NCBI RefSeq assembly: GCF_000708045.1
Contig: NZ_ANIE01000005.1
Coordinates: forward strand, 372,001 to 436,000
Reading direction: 5' to 3'
DNA from: Marinobacter nitratireducens
GTDB lineage: Bacteria; Pseudomonadota; Gammaproteobacteria; Pseudomonadales; Oleiphilaceae
Length of the DNA stretch: 64,000 bases
The position numbers were made by a program, and so were the translations under genes. The notes under the pieces are model-generated. The model did not search any database, was not told the origin of the DNA, and worked only from the letters and a program-made list of their open reading frames with translations. This document shows positions 19,309 through 27,755 of the stretch, one piece after another (the first letter of the stretch is position 1; every line of letters begins with the position of its first letter).

Positions 19309-20528
19309 TATCCAACAACCTGACCCATCTGGAAGATTGGGAGGTACATGGCAATGATGAGGCCACCGACCAGCACACCAAGTACAGCCATGATCATTGG
19401 CTCCATGAGTGCTGTCAGGTTGTCGACCATGTCGTCTACGACGGCCTCATAGTGCTCCGCCACTTTGGCCAGCATTTCGTCGAGGTTACCGGATTCTTCG
19501 CCGATGGCGGTGAGCTGGACGGCCATGATGGGGAATATGTCTTGCTCCCTCATTGAGGCTTGAAGCTGTGTGCCGCTCGCTACGTCGTTCTTGATCCTGC
19601 TGATGCCGTCGCGATACACCGCATTACCGGTCGCTCCAGAGACTGAATCGAGCGCGTCAACCAGCGGGACACCGGCCGCGAAGGTGGTTGATAGAACGCG
19701 CCCAAACTTGGCAACGGCCGATTTATCCAGAATCTCACCGATAACGGGAAGCTTGAGGACATATTTGTCGACCAGATCGGAAAACGCCTTGGAGCGTCGT
19801 TTCGCTTCTTTGAAAATAAATATTGTGCCCACGATGCCCAGAAGCACGACAAACCACCAGCTTTGGAGCCAATCGGATAGATTGACAACCATTTGGGTAA
19901 ATACCGGCAAGTCAGCGCCAAAGCCTTGGAAAAGGCTTTCAAATTGAGGGACAACTTTCACGAGCAAGATCGCAGTAACAACTATCGCCACAACGATAAC
20001 GGCAATAGGATAGGTCATTGCTTTCTTGACTTTCTTTTTGAGGTTCTCGGTTTTCTCGAGGTAGGTTGCTATCCGGTCAAGCATTTGCTCCAAAGCACCT
20101 GCTTTTTCGCCCGAGTCTACCAAGTTGCAGTAAAGATCATCGAAATGTTTCGGGTACTTACGAAGAGCGCCCGCGAAACTGGTGCCGGAGGAAATGTCAT
20201 TCCGAATGCCCATCACAAGTTCCTGAAGCCCTTTGTTCTCGAGCCCGTCAGAGACGATGTCGAAACTTTGCACCAACGGCACGCCGGCTTTCATCATCGT
20301 AGCGAGCTGACGGGTAAGCATGGCGATGTCAAAGGGTGTAATTTTTTTGCTGCCGCCGAACAACGGTTTGGGCTTCTTTTTTACCTTGTCCGGAATAATG
20401 CCCTGCTTGCGAAGCTGTGCTTTAACCAATGCCAGATTCGCACCGGTTAACTCACCCTTGGATTTATTGCCTTTACGGTCCTTGCCTTCCCAAACATACG
20501 ATTCCAGCTTCTGTGCTTTTTCTGCCAT
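19308..20528 (-). CDS. pilC: Type IV pilus inner-membrane platform protein PilC
   Basis: Platform protein of 406 residues with two T2SSF domains (about 70-195 and 270-400) and three transmembrane segments, the last near the C-terminus (MIMAVLGVLVGGLIIAMYLP). It couples the PilB extension motor to pilin assembly in the inner membrane. The typical ATPase-facing blocks LTRQLATMMKAGVPLVQSFD and AVQLTAIGEESGNLDEML are intact. It is 2 bases after pilB. Confidence 0.97.
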   Translation of the reverse strand: MAEKAQKLESYVWEGKDRKGNKSKGELTGANLALVKAQLRKQGIIPDKVKKKPKPLFGGSKKITPFDIAMLTRQLATMMKAGVPLVQSFDIVSDGLENKGLQELVMGIRNDISSGTSFAGALRKYPKHFDDLYCNLVDSGEKAGALEQMLDRIATYLEKTENLKKKVKKAMTYPIAVIVVAIVVTAILLVKVVPQFESLFQGFGADLPVFTQMVVNLSDWLQSWWFVVLLGIVGTIFIFKEAKRRSKAFSDLVDKYVLKLPVIGEILDKSAVAKFGRVLSTTFAAGVPLVDALDSVSGATGNAVYRDGISRIKNDVASGTQLQASMREQDIFPIMAVQLTAIGEESGNLDEMLAKVAEHYEAVVDDMVDNLTALMEPMIMAVLGVLVGGLIIAMYLPIFQMGQVVG

Positions 20529-20530
20529 GC

Positions 20531-22246
20531 TTAATCCTTCGTCACCCGGTTGGCTTCCTCAAGACTCGTCACGCCCTCAATCACTTTAAGAAGGGCCGAT
20601 TGACGCAGGTTTCGGAAACCTTCTGCCTGAGCCTGCTGTGCAATTTTAATGGAACTGGCCTCTTCCATAATCATGTTCGCCAGCTCGTCAGTTATCTTGA
20701 CCACCTCATAAATACCGACGCGGCCTTTATATCCTCCATTGCATTTATCACAGCCCTTGGGGCGGTACAACGTGAAGCCTGTATCAATTTGTTCTTGTGT
20801 GAACCCTTCCTTCAATAGAACGTCTTGAGGGATATCGGCCACTTCTTTGCAGCTGTTGCACAGTCGGCGCCCGAGACGTTGAGCTATAATCAGGCTCACA
20901 GACGTTGCGATGTTGAACGAGGGCACGCCCATATTCATCATTCGGGTCAGAGTTTCTGCAGCGCTGTTTGTATGCAGGGTGGATAGAACGAGGTGACCAG
21001 TCTGTGCGGCCTTAATGGCAATGTTTGCGGTTTCCAGGTCCCGAATCTCGCCTACCATGATGACGTCAGGGTCCTGGCGCAAGAATGCCCGCAGGGCTTC
21101 GGCAAACCCCAAGCCAACTTTTGTGTTCACGTTGACCTGGTTGATCCCCTCGAGGTTGATTTCGGCTGGATCTTCGGCAGTAGAAATATTGCGTTCGTTG
21201 GTGTTGAGAATATTCAGGCCGGTGTATAGCGAGACGGTTTTACCTGAGCCGGTTGGTCCCGTCACCAAAATCATACCCTGGGGCTGCTCAAGGGCATCGA
21301 GATACATTCTCTTCTGGTCTTCCTCATAACCCAGTACGTCAATGCCGAGTTTGGCCTGGCTGGGGTCGAGAATCCGAAGCACGATCTTCTCGCCCCAAAG
21401 AGTGGGGAGGGTGTTTACCCGGAAATCGATGGCCTTGGTTTTAGAAAGTTTCATCTTGATTCGGCCATCCTGTGGGATGCGCCTCTCGGAGATGTCCAGT
21501 TGAGCCATGATCTTTACACGGGCCGAAATTTTCGGAGCCAGTTTAATGGACGGTCTGGAGACTTCCTTCAAAATACCGTCTGTGCGATATCGAACTCGGT
21601 AAGTCTTCTCATACGGCTCGAAATGAATATCCGAAGCACCACCGCGGATGGCGTCAAGAAGCATTTTATTGACGTATTTTACAATGGGTGCGTCGTCTAC
21701 ATCGCTGGCTGATACTGCGGTGTCATCATCCTGTTCGCCACCTTCTGTTTCGACATCTTCCAGATCGGCGTCGTCCAGATCTCCCATCGTGGTGTCTTGA
21801 GCTTCAAGATATCGGTCTATCCCAGCTCTTAATTTTGCTTCATCGACGAGAACGGCATCTGTAGAGAGGCCCGTGTTGAATTTAATTTCGTCCAGCGCCT
21901 GGATATTTGTCGGGTCCGAAACAGCAATGAATAAGCGGTTCCCCCGTTTATAAAGAGGAAGGGCGTTGTGCTTTCTGATTAGCTTCTCGTCAACAATCTT
22001 CTCCGGCATCATCTCCGGGAGAAAGGAATCCAGGTCCAGCACGGAAACGCCGAATTCCATAGCTGCCGAAAACGCCAGGCCTCGGCTATTTGCGAGATCA
22101 TTCTGAACCAGATAGGTGATAAGAGGAATTCGGTTCTGCGACGCCTGAATAAATGCATCTTTCGCTGTCGCCTCGTCGAGGAGACCGTCATCTACAAAGC
22201 GCCGAGCGAGGCCAGTAAGCGTTACGTTGCTGTTGTTGGAAGCCAT
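20531..22246 (-). CDS. pilB: Type IV pilus assembly (extension) ATPase PilB
   Basis: Hexameric cytoplasmic motor ATPase of 571 residues. It has the N-terminal MshEN-type domain (about 1-150), an acidic linker (about 153-185) and the GspE-type ATPase. Walker A GPTGSGKT is at 330-337, followed by the Asp box (STAEDPAEI), Walker B (DPDVIMVGEIRD) and His box (TGHLVLSTLHTN). The zinc tetracysteine is CNSCKE and CDKCNG. All catalytic motifs are intact, so extension should work. First gene of the reverse pilBCD-coaE unit, divergent from pilA. Confidence 0.97.
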   Translation of the reverse strand: MASNNSNVTLTGLARRFVDDGLLDEATAKDAFIQASQNRIPLITYLVQNDLANSRGLAFSAAMEFGVSVLDLDSFLPEMMPEKIVDEKLIRKHNALPLYKRGNRLFIAVSDPTNIQALDEIKFNTGLSTDAVLVDEAKLRAGIDRYLEAQDTTMGDLDDADLEDVETEGGEQDDDTAVSASDVDDAPIVKYVNKMLLDAIRGGASDIHFEPYEKTYRVRYRTDGILKEVSRPSIKLAPKISARVKIMAQLDISERRIPQDGRIKMKLSKTKAIDFRVNTLPTLWGEKIVLRILDPSQAKLGIDVLGYEEDQKRMYLDALEQPQGMILVTGPTGSGKTVSLYTGLNILNTNERNISTAEDPAEINLEGINQVNVNTKVGLGFAEALRAFLRQDPDVIMVGEIRDLETANIAIKAAQTGHLVLSTLHTNSAAETLTRMMNMGVPSFNIATSVSLIIAQRLGRRLCNSCKEVADIPQDVLLKEGFTQEQIDTGFTLYRPKGCDKCNGGYKGRVGIYEVVKITDELANMIMEEASSIKIAQQAQAEGFRNLRQSALLKVIEGVTSLEEANRVTKD

Positions 22247-22394
22247 AAATTAATCTAGGAGCGAGCTGTAAGTTGCTGAATCGAGTGTTTTGTCACTTAG
22301 GGAGGAGTTTAGATGTCTGCTTCGGGTTTGGAAAGGTGATAGATGTAATCTGTGCTCCGACTCGAGCATTTTGTGTAGCTCCGCTCCAAGAGGG

Positions 22395-22438
22395 TGACAA
22401 AAAACGTCACGTGGTGACAGAGATTGTCCGCGGGTGTC
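22395..22438 (+). promoter_or_regulatory. Phased TGTC/GACA cluster, candidate PilR activator sites
   Basis: TGACA at 22395 and 22415, GTCA at 22406, and TGTC at 22425 and 22435 fall about one helical turn (10 bp) apart, some 85 bp upstream of the -24 element. The response regulator PilR of Pseudomonas binds a TGTC-containing motif upstream of pilA, so this cluster is a good candidate enhancer. pilS/pilR are not in the window. Confidence 0.5.
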
Positions 22439-22520
22439 TGGCTTATAGTGTGACTTGAATTGCTACAGTAATGCGTTTAACTATCTGGTTTTACGTATAA
22501 ATATAATATAAGTCCTATGT

Positions 22521-22536
22521 TGGCATGGTGCGTGCA
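22521..22536 (+). promoter_or_regulatory. Sigma-54 (RpoN) promoter of pilA
   Basis: TGGCATGGTGCGTGCA has the essential GG at 22522-22523 and GC at 22534-22535 with exactly 10 bases between them, matching the -24/-12 rule. It lies about 100 bases before the pilA start. RpoN control of pilA is established in Pseudomonas. Confidence 0.85.
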
Positions 22537-22632
22537 GTAAGTATTTCAGGCTCCACTTCCGGTCGCAGGGTGTGACTCCGCCGGGCCCGGGCCATTAAAA
22601 GAATTTCAAACCGACAACCGTAGAGGTCGACC

Positions 22633-23142
22633 ATGCAGAACATGAAGATCAATCACGCTCAGAAAGGTTTCACGCTCATCGAATTGATGATCGTTGTTGC
22701 AATCATCGGTATCCTGGCTGCTATTGCCATCCCCCAGTATCAAGACTACATTGCTCGTTCCCAGGTAAGCCGTGTTGTCGGTGAAGTGAATGCTCTGAAA
22801 ACCAACGTTGAAGATGGCCTGATGCGCGGCGCTACCATCATCACCGGTTACACCGATGACCTGACTAAAGATCCGATCGAAATTGCGCTGGGTTACGACT
22901 CCACCAAGTCTAACCTGCTTGATTCATCTGCCGGTACTAACGGTATCACCATCAACAACGGTGCTACTGCTGCTCCGCAGATCCAGGCTACTCTGGGTGG
23001 CGACGCTACCGCAGCCGTTAAAGGCGCAGTTGTTACCATTTCCCGTACCGCTGCAGGAGTATGGACTTGTGCGGTTGACAAGAGTGGCGCTGGCGCTGGC
23101 TGGAAAGACAGCTACGCACCTGCAGGTTGCGACGCATCTTGA
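22633..23142 (+). CDS. pilA: Type IV major pilin PilA
   Basis: Prepilin of 169 residues: 12-residue leader [12 protein letters not shown] cut by PilD before Phe, then the N1 helix [20 protein letters not shown] with the essential Glu+5. The C-terminal disulfide loop is formed by the Cys of WTCAVDK and the Cys of PAGCDAS. The last residue is serine, the position glycosylated in group I Pseudomonas pilins. The first ATG is preferred over the one 9 bases later because AGAGG lies 6 bases before it. It has a sigma-54 promoter upstream and a strong terminator downstream, with a ligase gene next. Confidence 0.96.
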   Translation: MQNMKINHAQKGFTLIELMIVVAIIGILAAIAIPQYQDYIARSQVSRVVGEVNALKTNVEDGLMRGATIITGYTDDLTKDPIEIALGYDSTKSNLLDSSAGTNGITINNGATAAPQIQATLGGDATAAVKGAVVTISRTAAGVWTCAVDKSGAGAGWKDSYAPAGCDAS

Positions 23143-23208
23143 TGCTTAGCTAGCATGCCCTCGGTTTTCATCACATTGATCCGATACTGGTGAAAACTGC
23201 GAAATCCG

Positions 23209-23240
23209 AAAGCCCCCGCGTTAGAGCGGGGGCTTTTTTG
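23209..23240 (+). terminator. Rho-independent terminator after pilA
   Basis: GC-rich perfect stem AAAGCCCCCGC / GCGGGGGCTTT, 6-base loop, then TTTT on the forward strand. It should end most pilA transcripts and limit expression of the ligase gene behind it to read-through, as expected when a very abundant pilin precedes an enzyme. Confidence 0.93.
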
Positions 23241-23280
23241 TGTCAACCTCACTAACCCAGCCGTTAACTGAGAGAAGTCG

Positions 23281-24786
23281 ATGGTGAGTGCAATTAAGGT
23301 AGGCCCTAAAGCAATCGGGACGTTATTGGGAGGGGTAGCATCAATCGCGGTGTTCTATTCCCTGTTCTCCGATTTTTTTCCTACCTTTTATGGGGCTTTT
23401 GACGATCAGAGATGGATTTTGTGTCTGCTGGTCCTTCTTGTCTCGTCCGTATCTCTAGTGTATGCAACGGTAAGTCACTCGGTCGGTGATTTCTTCCGCT
23501 CTGTATCCTGGCTGCTTCCTCTGTGTGGAAGCTTTTTGTTGGGAAGCTTTGTCAGTGCCGAGTCGGAGGCCTCCGCAGCGATGGGAGGTCTCTTCGCGCT
23601 TTATTTTTTGTCTGTAGGTGTTTTAGGAGCAGCACTGAAAGGTAATGAACAGGCCTTATCCAATACAGTCACTACCTTTATTACCCTCTCTTCTCTCGCC
23701 TGTGTTCTATACAGCCTCATGACGTTAAATGTCTATTTGTTTGCCTTTTTGGATGGTATCAAGGCAACAGAGGCGATAATTCCTTGGGGATTCGTCAATA
23801 TTCGATACTGGAGTCATCTTGCCTCCTGGTTGATCCCCTTGTTTCCGCTCGCGTTGATGCTGTCCCCACTCAGGTCAAATAAGCTATATCGCTACATCTT
23901 GGGTGTGGGTGCCGGTATATGGTGGTGGATGCTAGTACTCTCATCAGCAAGAGGGTCGCTTGTTGCGATCCTCTGTGCTCTCGTTTTTGTTAGCGTTTTT
24001 TTTGGCCGGAAATCGTTTCCTTGGCTGAAATTGATCTTTCAGCATATTTCTATCGGAATGTTGTTCTGGCTAATCCTGTCGGTGGTCGTTCCTTTCTTTG
24101 CGTTTGACGACGTGAGCGGAGGGAGTGCCATCCGGTATGACTCTTCTGGTCGTTGGCCTTTGTGGGTTGAAGCGTGGAGCATGAGCTTTCAAAACTTTCC
24201 TTTCGGAATGGGAGGCCACTCATGGGTCAGCCACGAAACGATCACTGATTTATACGTGAATAGCCCGAAAACGTCGCATCCCCATAATATGTACCTGATG
24301 TGGGCTGCTGAGTTTGGATGGCTGTGCATCTTTGCGTTCGCAGTTGTCGGCGCGAGAGTGTTGTACCTGCTCTGGCAGCGCAAGGTGGTCGGTTGTAGTC
24401 GCAACACAAACCGCGAATCGTTGGCTGTGGGTTTGACGAGCTCTGTCGTCGCCGGGTTGGTCCATGCGAGCGTATCGGCCGTGTTCCTGGCTCCGGCTTC
24501 AATGTTGGTGGGCTTGTTCGTTTTGGCTTTCTTCTGGGCGCTGATTCAGAGAGAGAAAGTTGCAGCGCCGAGAGAGATTTCCCGTCAAGGGCGATGTTCT
24601 CAGCTTGTCTTCGGCTCTCTTGTCGCTGCCATTGTTGCGTTTTCAGGGGGACTCTGGCTTTTGAAAGTGGAAAACTACTACCAAGCAATGGCTGGTGACC
24701 TTGTATATTACCAGTACGAGCTCAAGCAGGGGCTGAAGCCCGGGTTCTGGTTTCATGGTTACTTCCCGAGAGGGGGCGCCAATTAG
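23281..24786 (+). CDS. O-antigen ligase family protein, probable pilin glycosyltransferase (TfpO/PilO-like)
   Basis: Polytopic inner-membrane protein of 501 residues with about 10-12 hydrophobic segments and the Wzy_C/O-antigen ligase core: SSARGSLVAILCAL near residue 220 and, in the large periplasmic loop, NFPFGMGGHSWV followed by TSHPHNMYLMWAAE, whose histidine is typical. In Pseudomonas a ligase of this type encoded directly after pilA moves an O-antigen unit from lipid carrier to the C-terminal serine of pilin. Position after pilA and a pilin ending in Ser support the same job here. A true LPS O-antigen ligase (WaaL) is the main alternative. Confidence 0.72.
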   Translation: MVSAIKVGPKAIGTLLGGVASIAVFYSLFSDFFPTFYGAFDDQRWILCLLVLLVSSVSLVYATVSHSVGDFFRSVSWLLPLCGSFLLGSFVSAESEASAAMGGLFALYFLSVGVLGAALKGNEQALSNTVTTFITLSSLACVLYSLMTLNVYLFAFLDGIKATEAIIPWGFVNIRYWSHLASWLIPLFPLALMLSPLRSNKLYRYILGVGAGIWWWMLVLSSARGSLVAILCALVFVSVFFGRKSFPWLKLIFQHISIGMLFWLILSVVVPFFAFDDVSGGSAIRYDSSGRWPLWVEAWSMSFQNFPFGMGGHSWVSHETITDLYVNSPKTSHPHNMYLMWAAEFGWLCIFAFAVVGARVLYLLWQRKVVGCSRNTNRESLAVGLTSSVVAGLVHASVSAVFLAPASMLVGLFVLAFFWALIQREKVAAPREISRQGRCSQLVFGSLVAAIVAFSGGLWLLKVENYYQAMAGDLVYYQYELKQGLKPGFWFHGYFPRGGAN

Positions 24787-24804
24787 ACCGCATTGCTAAT
24801 TGGC
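24778..24804. terminator. Hairpin between convergent ligase and metallo-hydrolase genes
   Basis: Nine-base perfect inverted repeat GCCAATTAG (24778-24786, including the ligase stop codon) / CTAATTGGC (24796-24804), 9-base loop, centred between two convergent genes. It lacks a T-run on either side, so it is a candidate two-way terminator only. Confidence 0.45.
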
Positions 24805-24823
24805 TCCATTCTGGGGGGTGGAG

Positions 24824-26185
24824 TTAGATTGTTACCTCTTCAAACAGTTCTGGCACTTCAACGTTCCAGCCGAATTTTTCGGAAACATGCTTCCGCATCA
24901 CGTCACTGGCAACAACCTCTCCATGAGTGATGTAGACCTTGGACGGCCTGATATCTCCCTGCTCCAGCCAATCCAGAATCTCACGGTAATCTCCATGGGC
25001 TGACAGAGAGTTCAAGTTAAAAATATCTGCTTTTACCGGCCAGTACTCACCGTGAATCTTCACAGATTCAGCGCCGTTAACAAGGGCGTCACCACGAGTC
25101 CCGGGAGCCTGGAACCCTGCAAATACAATACTGTTGCGAGGGTTGGGGAGGAGGGTTTTCAGATGGTGCAATACTCTTCCACCACTGGCCATTCCGCTTG
25201 CAGATATTATTACGCAGGGGTAGCGAACGGCATCCAGTTCAATAGATTGCTCGACAGTTCTGACGAACTCGGTGCTGTTGTCAATGAGTTCGCACTGCGC
25301 AGAGCTGAGTTTATGTTCCTTGCTGTGTCGGCAAAAAATTTCGGTGGCTTTGATTGCCATGGGGCTGTTGAGAAATACCGGCAGTTTCGGGATGCGTCCT
25401 TCCTTGATGAGTTTGTGAACCACATATAACAGCATTTGAGCTCGCCCGACGGCGAAAGCGGGGACCAGCACAATACCGCCTCGCCCTGCGGTGCGGGTGA
25501 TGATATCCGCAAGTGTCGCTTCGGGGTCTGTCTCCTCATGAATCCGGTCTCCGTAGGTGGATTCGCACACCAGGACATCGGCGTTCTGGAGTGGCTCTGG
25601 AGCTCTCATGATGATGTCGTTCTGTCGGCCTACATCACCGCTGAATACGACCGTTCTATCGGTATCCTTGTGGTGAACGTGAACGCAGGAAGAGCCCAGA
25701 ATGTGTCCCGCAGGAGTGAATGTCACCTCCATGCCCTTCATCGGCTCGAACGTTTCGTGGTAATGCAACGACTCAAAATGCTTCAGGGCCTCCCAGGCAT
25801 CTTTCTCAGTGAACAGTGGCTCGGGATTTTTGTGTTTAGAGAAGTTTTTCCGGCGGGCGTATTTCGCGTCCTCTTCCTGAAGGAAGCCTGCATCCGGAAG
25901 CAAAACCTTGCAAAGCTCATGGGTCGCCTTGGTGCAGAATATCTTTCCCTTGAATCCGTTTTTTACGAGAGCCGGCAGGTAGCCTGAATGGTCAATGTGC
26001 GCATGGGTTAGCACAACCGCATTAATGGTTGATGGATCAACGGGAAACTTTGCCCAATTCCGCCGGCGCAGGGTCTTAACACCCTGGTACATCCCGCAGT
26101 CGATGAGCATTCGATGCTTGTCGTCTGATAGCAGGTAGCGGGAGCCTGTCACGGTGCCAGTTGCGCCCAGAAAGCGAAGTTTCAT
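24824..26185 (-). CDS. Beta-CASP metallo-beta-lactamase-fold hydrolase (RNA-processing type)
   Basis: Cytoplasmic metallo-hydrolase of 453 residues. The zinc motif HAHIDH (His61, His63, Asp65, His66) is followed by the later ligands in FTPAGHILGS and VVFSGDVGR. The beta-CASP region and RMMBL tail include PCVIISASGMASGGRVLHHL and SLSAHGDYREILDWL. These match bacterial exonuclease/CPSF-like proteins; RNA is the likely substrate. The frame stays open nearly 200 codons upstream, through cysQ, but the ATG ending at 26185 has AAGGA before it and starts the conserved MKLRFLGATGTVTGS. It is divergent from cysQ with a 90-base gap. Confidence 0.9.
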   Translation of the reverse strand: MKLRFLGATGTVTGSRYLLSDDKHRMLIDCGMYQGVKTLRRRNWAKFPVDPSTINAVVLTHAHIDHSGYLPALVKNGFKGKIFCTKATHELCKVLLPDAGFLQEEDAKYARRKNFSKHKNPEPLFTEKDAWEALKHFESLHYHETFEPMKGMEVTFTPAGHILGSSCVHVHHKDTDRTVVFSGDVGRQNDIIMRAPEPLQNADVLVCESTYGDRIHEETDPEATLADIITRTAGRGGIVLVPAFAVGRAQMLLYVVHKLIKEGRIPKLPVFLNSPMAIKATEIFCRHSKEHKLSSAQCELIDNSTEFVRTVEQSIELDAVRYPCVIISASGMASGGRVLHHLKTLLPNPRNSIVFAGFQAPGTRGDALVNGAESVKIHGEYWPVKADIFNLNSLSAHGDYREILDWLEQGDIRPSKVYITHGEVVASDVMRKHVSEKFGWNVEVPELFEEVTI

Positions 26186-26275
26186 ATGTGCGTCCTTAGA
26201 GTACTCTGTTTTCCAAGTGATACTATGGCCTATGATAGTTGATAACGTTTTGACATGAAGCAGGAAGCATAGCCA

Positions 26276-27040
26276 ATGCATTACAGCTCGATTCTCCCGG
26301 ATGTTATCAAGGTGGCTGACGAGGCCAGTGAAAAAGTCCTCCACATCTATCAGTCGGACTTCCAGGTGGCGTATAAAGAGGATCGATCGCCAATCACTGC
26401 CGCAGATACGGCGAGCCACGAGATAATCGTTAAGGGACTTCGTAACATCAGTCATGACATTCCGGTGCTGTCGGAAGAAGGGAAAAGCATTCCCTGGGAA
26501 GAGCGTAAGCACTGGCGCAGATTCTGGCTGGTCGATCCGATTGACGGCACGAAGGAGTTCACGCAGCGCAATGGAGAGTTCACCGTGAACATAGCGATGA
26601 TTGAAGACGGTGAGCCGGTGATGGGGGTTGTTATCGCCCCTGCCTTGAAAGAGGCGTTCTGGGGTGTGGTGGGCGAGGGCGCCCACAAGCGCGATCGAAC
26701 CGGGCGGGTTTACCGGATCCGGACCGCCGAGCCCAAAGCTGAGAAAAGAGTTGTCGCCAGCAAAAACCACCTAAATGAAGAAACAAAAGCGTTCATTGCC
26801 AAGCTTGGTGATCACGAATTGGTCCAAGCGGGGAGTTCGCTCAAGTTCTGCCGTGTTGCGGAGGGGCATGCAGATATCTATCCGCGCATTGGTCCAACCA
26901 GTGAGTGGGACACCGCGGCGGCTCAGGCTGTTCTTGTTGCCGCTGGTGGGAGTGTGAAACAGCTTGACGGTAGCCCCGTTGTCTATGGCAAAGAAAACGT
27001 ATTGAACCCAAACTTCGTGGCTTCCGGTGGTTGGTACTGA
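26276..27040 (+). CDS. cysQ: 3'(2'),5'-bisphosphate nucleotidase CysQ
   Basis: Magnesium-dependent phosphatase of 254 residues that hydrolyses PAP, the by-product of PAPS-using sulfotransferases, to AMP. Metal motifs of the inositol-monophosphatase superfamily are intact: LSEEGK (about 66-70), DPIDGTKEF (87-95) and WDTAAAQAVLVAAGG. The start has AGGAAG upstream. It overlaps the rfaH start by one base and stands at the head of a locus with two sulfotransferases and cysDNC, so PAP removal for polysaccharide sulfation is its likely local role besides general sulfur assimilation. Confidence 0.95.
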   Translation: MHYSSILPDVIKVADEASEKVLHIYQSDFQVAYKEDRSPITAADTASHEIIVKGLRNISHDIPVLSEEGKSIPWEERKHWRRFWLVDPIDGTKEFTQRNGEFTVNIAMIEDGEPVMGVVIAPALKEAFWGVVGEGAHKRDRTGRVYRIRTAEPKAEKRVVASKNHLNEETKAFIAKLGDHELVQAGSSLKFCRVAEGHADIYPRIGPTSEWDTAAAQAVLVAAGGSVKQLDGSPVVYGKENVLNPNFVASGGWY

Positions 27041-27519
27041 TGGTTTGGTATGTGATCCAGCACAAGCCCGCCCAGGGAGATAGGGCGCTGGCACACCTGC
27101 AGAATCAGGATATCCCCTGCTTTTATCCAAAAGTAACGGTTGAGAGTGTTAGGGCTGGTAAACGGACTAGCAAGCTTGAACCGCTGTTTCCTGGATATCT
27201 GTTCGTGAATATGGAACAAACGGACCCCGCTTGGGCAAAACTTCGTTCTACCAGAGGGGTGTTACGGGTCGTTGGTTTTGCCAATAAGCCAACGCCTGTT
27301 GATGAGGGGGTCATAGCGCAAATCCGGAATGGCCTTGAATCAGTGAAGGGAAATGGCGGAATCAAGCCGGGCCGGGTTGTGGAGATGAAAGAGGGGCCTT
27401 TCGAGGGACTTCAGGCTGTTTTTCAGGCATTCGATGGGCATGAACGAGCCGTTGTCCTTATCGGTTTCATGCAGAAGCAGCAGAGGGTAAAGGTTCCTGT
27501 TTCGTCGCTTAATTTATGA
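27040..27519 (+). CDS. rfaH: Transcription antiterminator RfaH (NusG paralogue)
   Basis: NusG-family elongation factor of 159 residues, close to E. coli RfaH (162). The N-terminal NGN domain starts MVWYVIQHKPAQGDRAL, with FYPKV and PLFPGYLFVN typical of RfaH. The C-terminal half carries a KOW-like stretch (GRVVEMKEGPFEGLQAVFQ). RfaH is recruited to RNA polymerase paused at an ops element and lets it read through long polysaccharide operons. An exact ops core lies about 270 bases downstream in wzi. ATG 27040 overlaps the cysQ stop (TGATG); two upstream codons in the track frame are dismissed. Confidence 0.92.
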   Translation: MVWYVIQHKPAQGDRALAHLQNQDIPCFYPKVTVESVRAGKRTSKLEPLFPGYLFVNMEQTDPAWAKLRSTRGVLRVVGFANKPTPVDEGVIAQIRNGLESVKGNGGIKPGRVVEMKEGPFEGLQAVFQAFDGHERAVVLIGFMQKQQRVKVPVSSLNL

Positions 27520-27624
27520 ATCTTATCTGAGTGAAAATTCCACAAACTAGTTAGTGTTGCGCTGCTTTAACAATCGTTAACGGCTCTAAGTCTCTGAAAT
27601 CAATGCTCTCCACCCTATTGTCAC

Positions 27625-27652
27625 TTGCTTGTCATACGCGATGCCGTAGAAT
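27625..27652 (+). promoter_or_regulatory. Possible sigma-70 promoter of the polysaccharide locus
   Basis: TTGCTT (27625-27630), 16-base spacer, TAGAAT (27647-27652). A transcript from here would have a ~100-base leader to the wzi ATG and meet the ops core about 130 bases in. Weak consensus; inferred from position. Confidence 0.35.
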
Positions 27653-27755
27653 CGTCATGCTTCTGACACATAACACTCATTACCCGACATGGAGTTGGTT
27701 GGGAACTCTTCCCCTCCGTTGTCGTTATATCCGTGTCTTTCGGAAAATCAGATTT

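Larger units (their letters stand above)
22247..22632 (+). promoter_or_regulatory. pilB-pilA intergenic control region
   Basis: About 385 bases between the divergent pilB and pilA genes, with no gene. It holds the sigma-54 promoter (22521-22536) and an upstream cluster of TGTC/GACA tetramers between 22395 and 22438, described separately. A lone TGTC is also present near 22289 and another near 22315. The pilB promoter must lie at the left end but is not obvious. Confidence 0.7.

Noticed and set aside
23143..23208. Possible tRNA gene after pilA, as in Pseudomonas
   Set aside because: No cloverleaf, T-loop or CCA pattern could be made from these bases.
26186..26770. N-terminal extension of the beta-CASP hydrolase frame through cysQ
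   Set aside because: The family start MKLRFLGATGTVTGS has its own ribosome site; the extension is antisense to cysQ and matches nothing.
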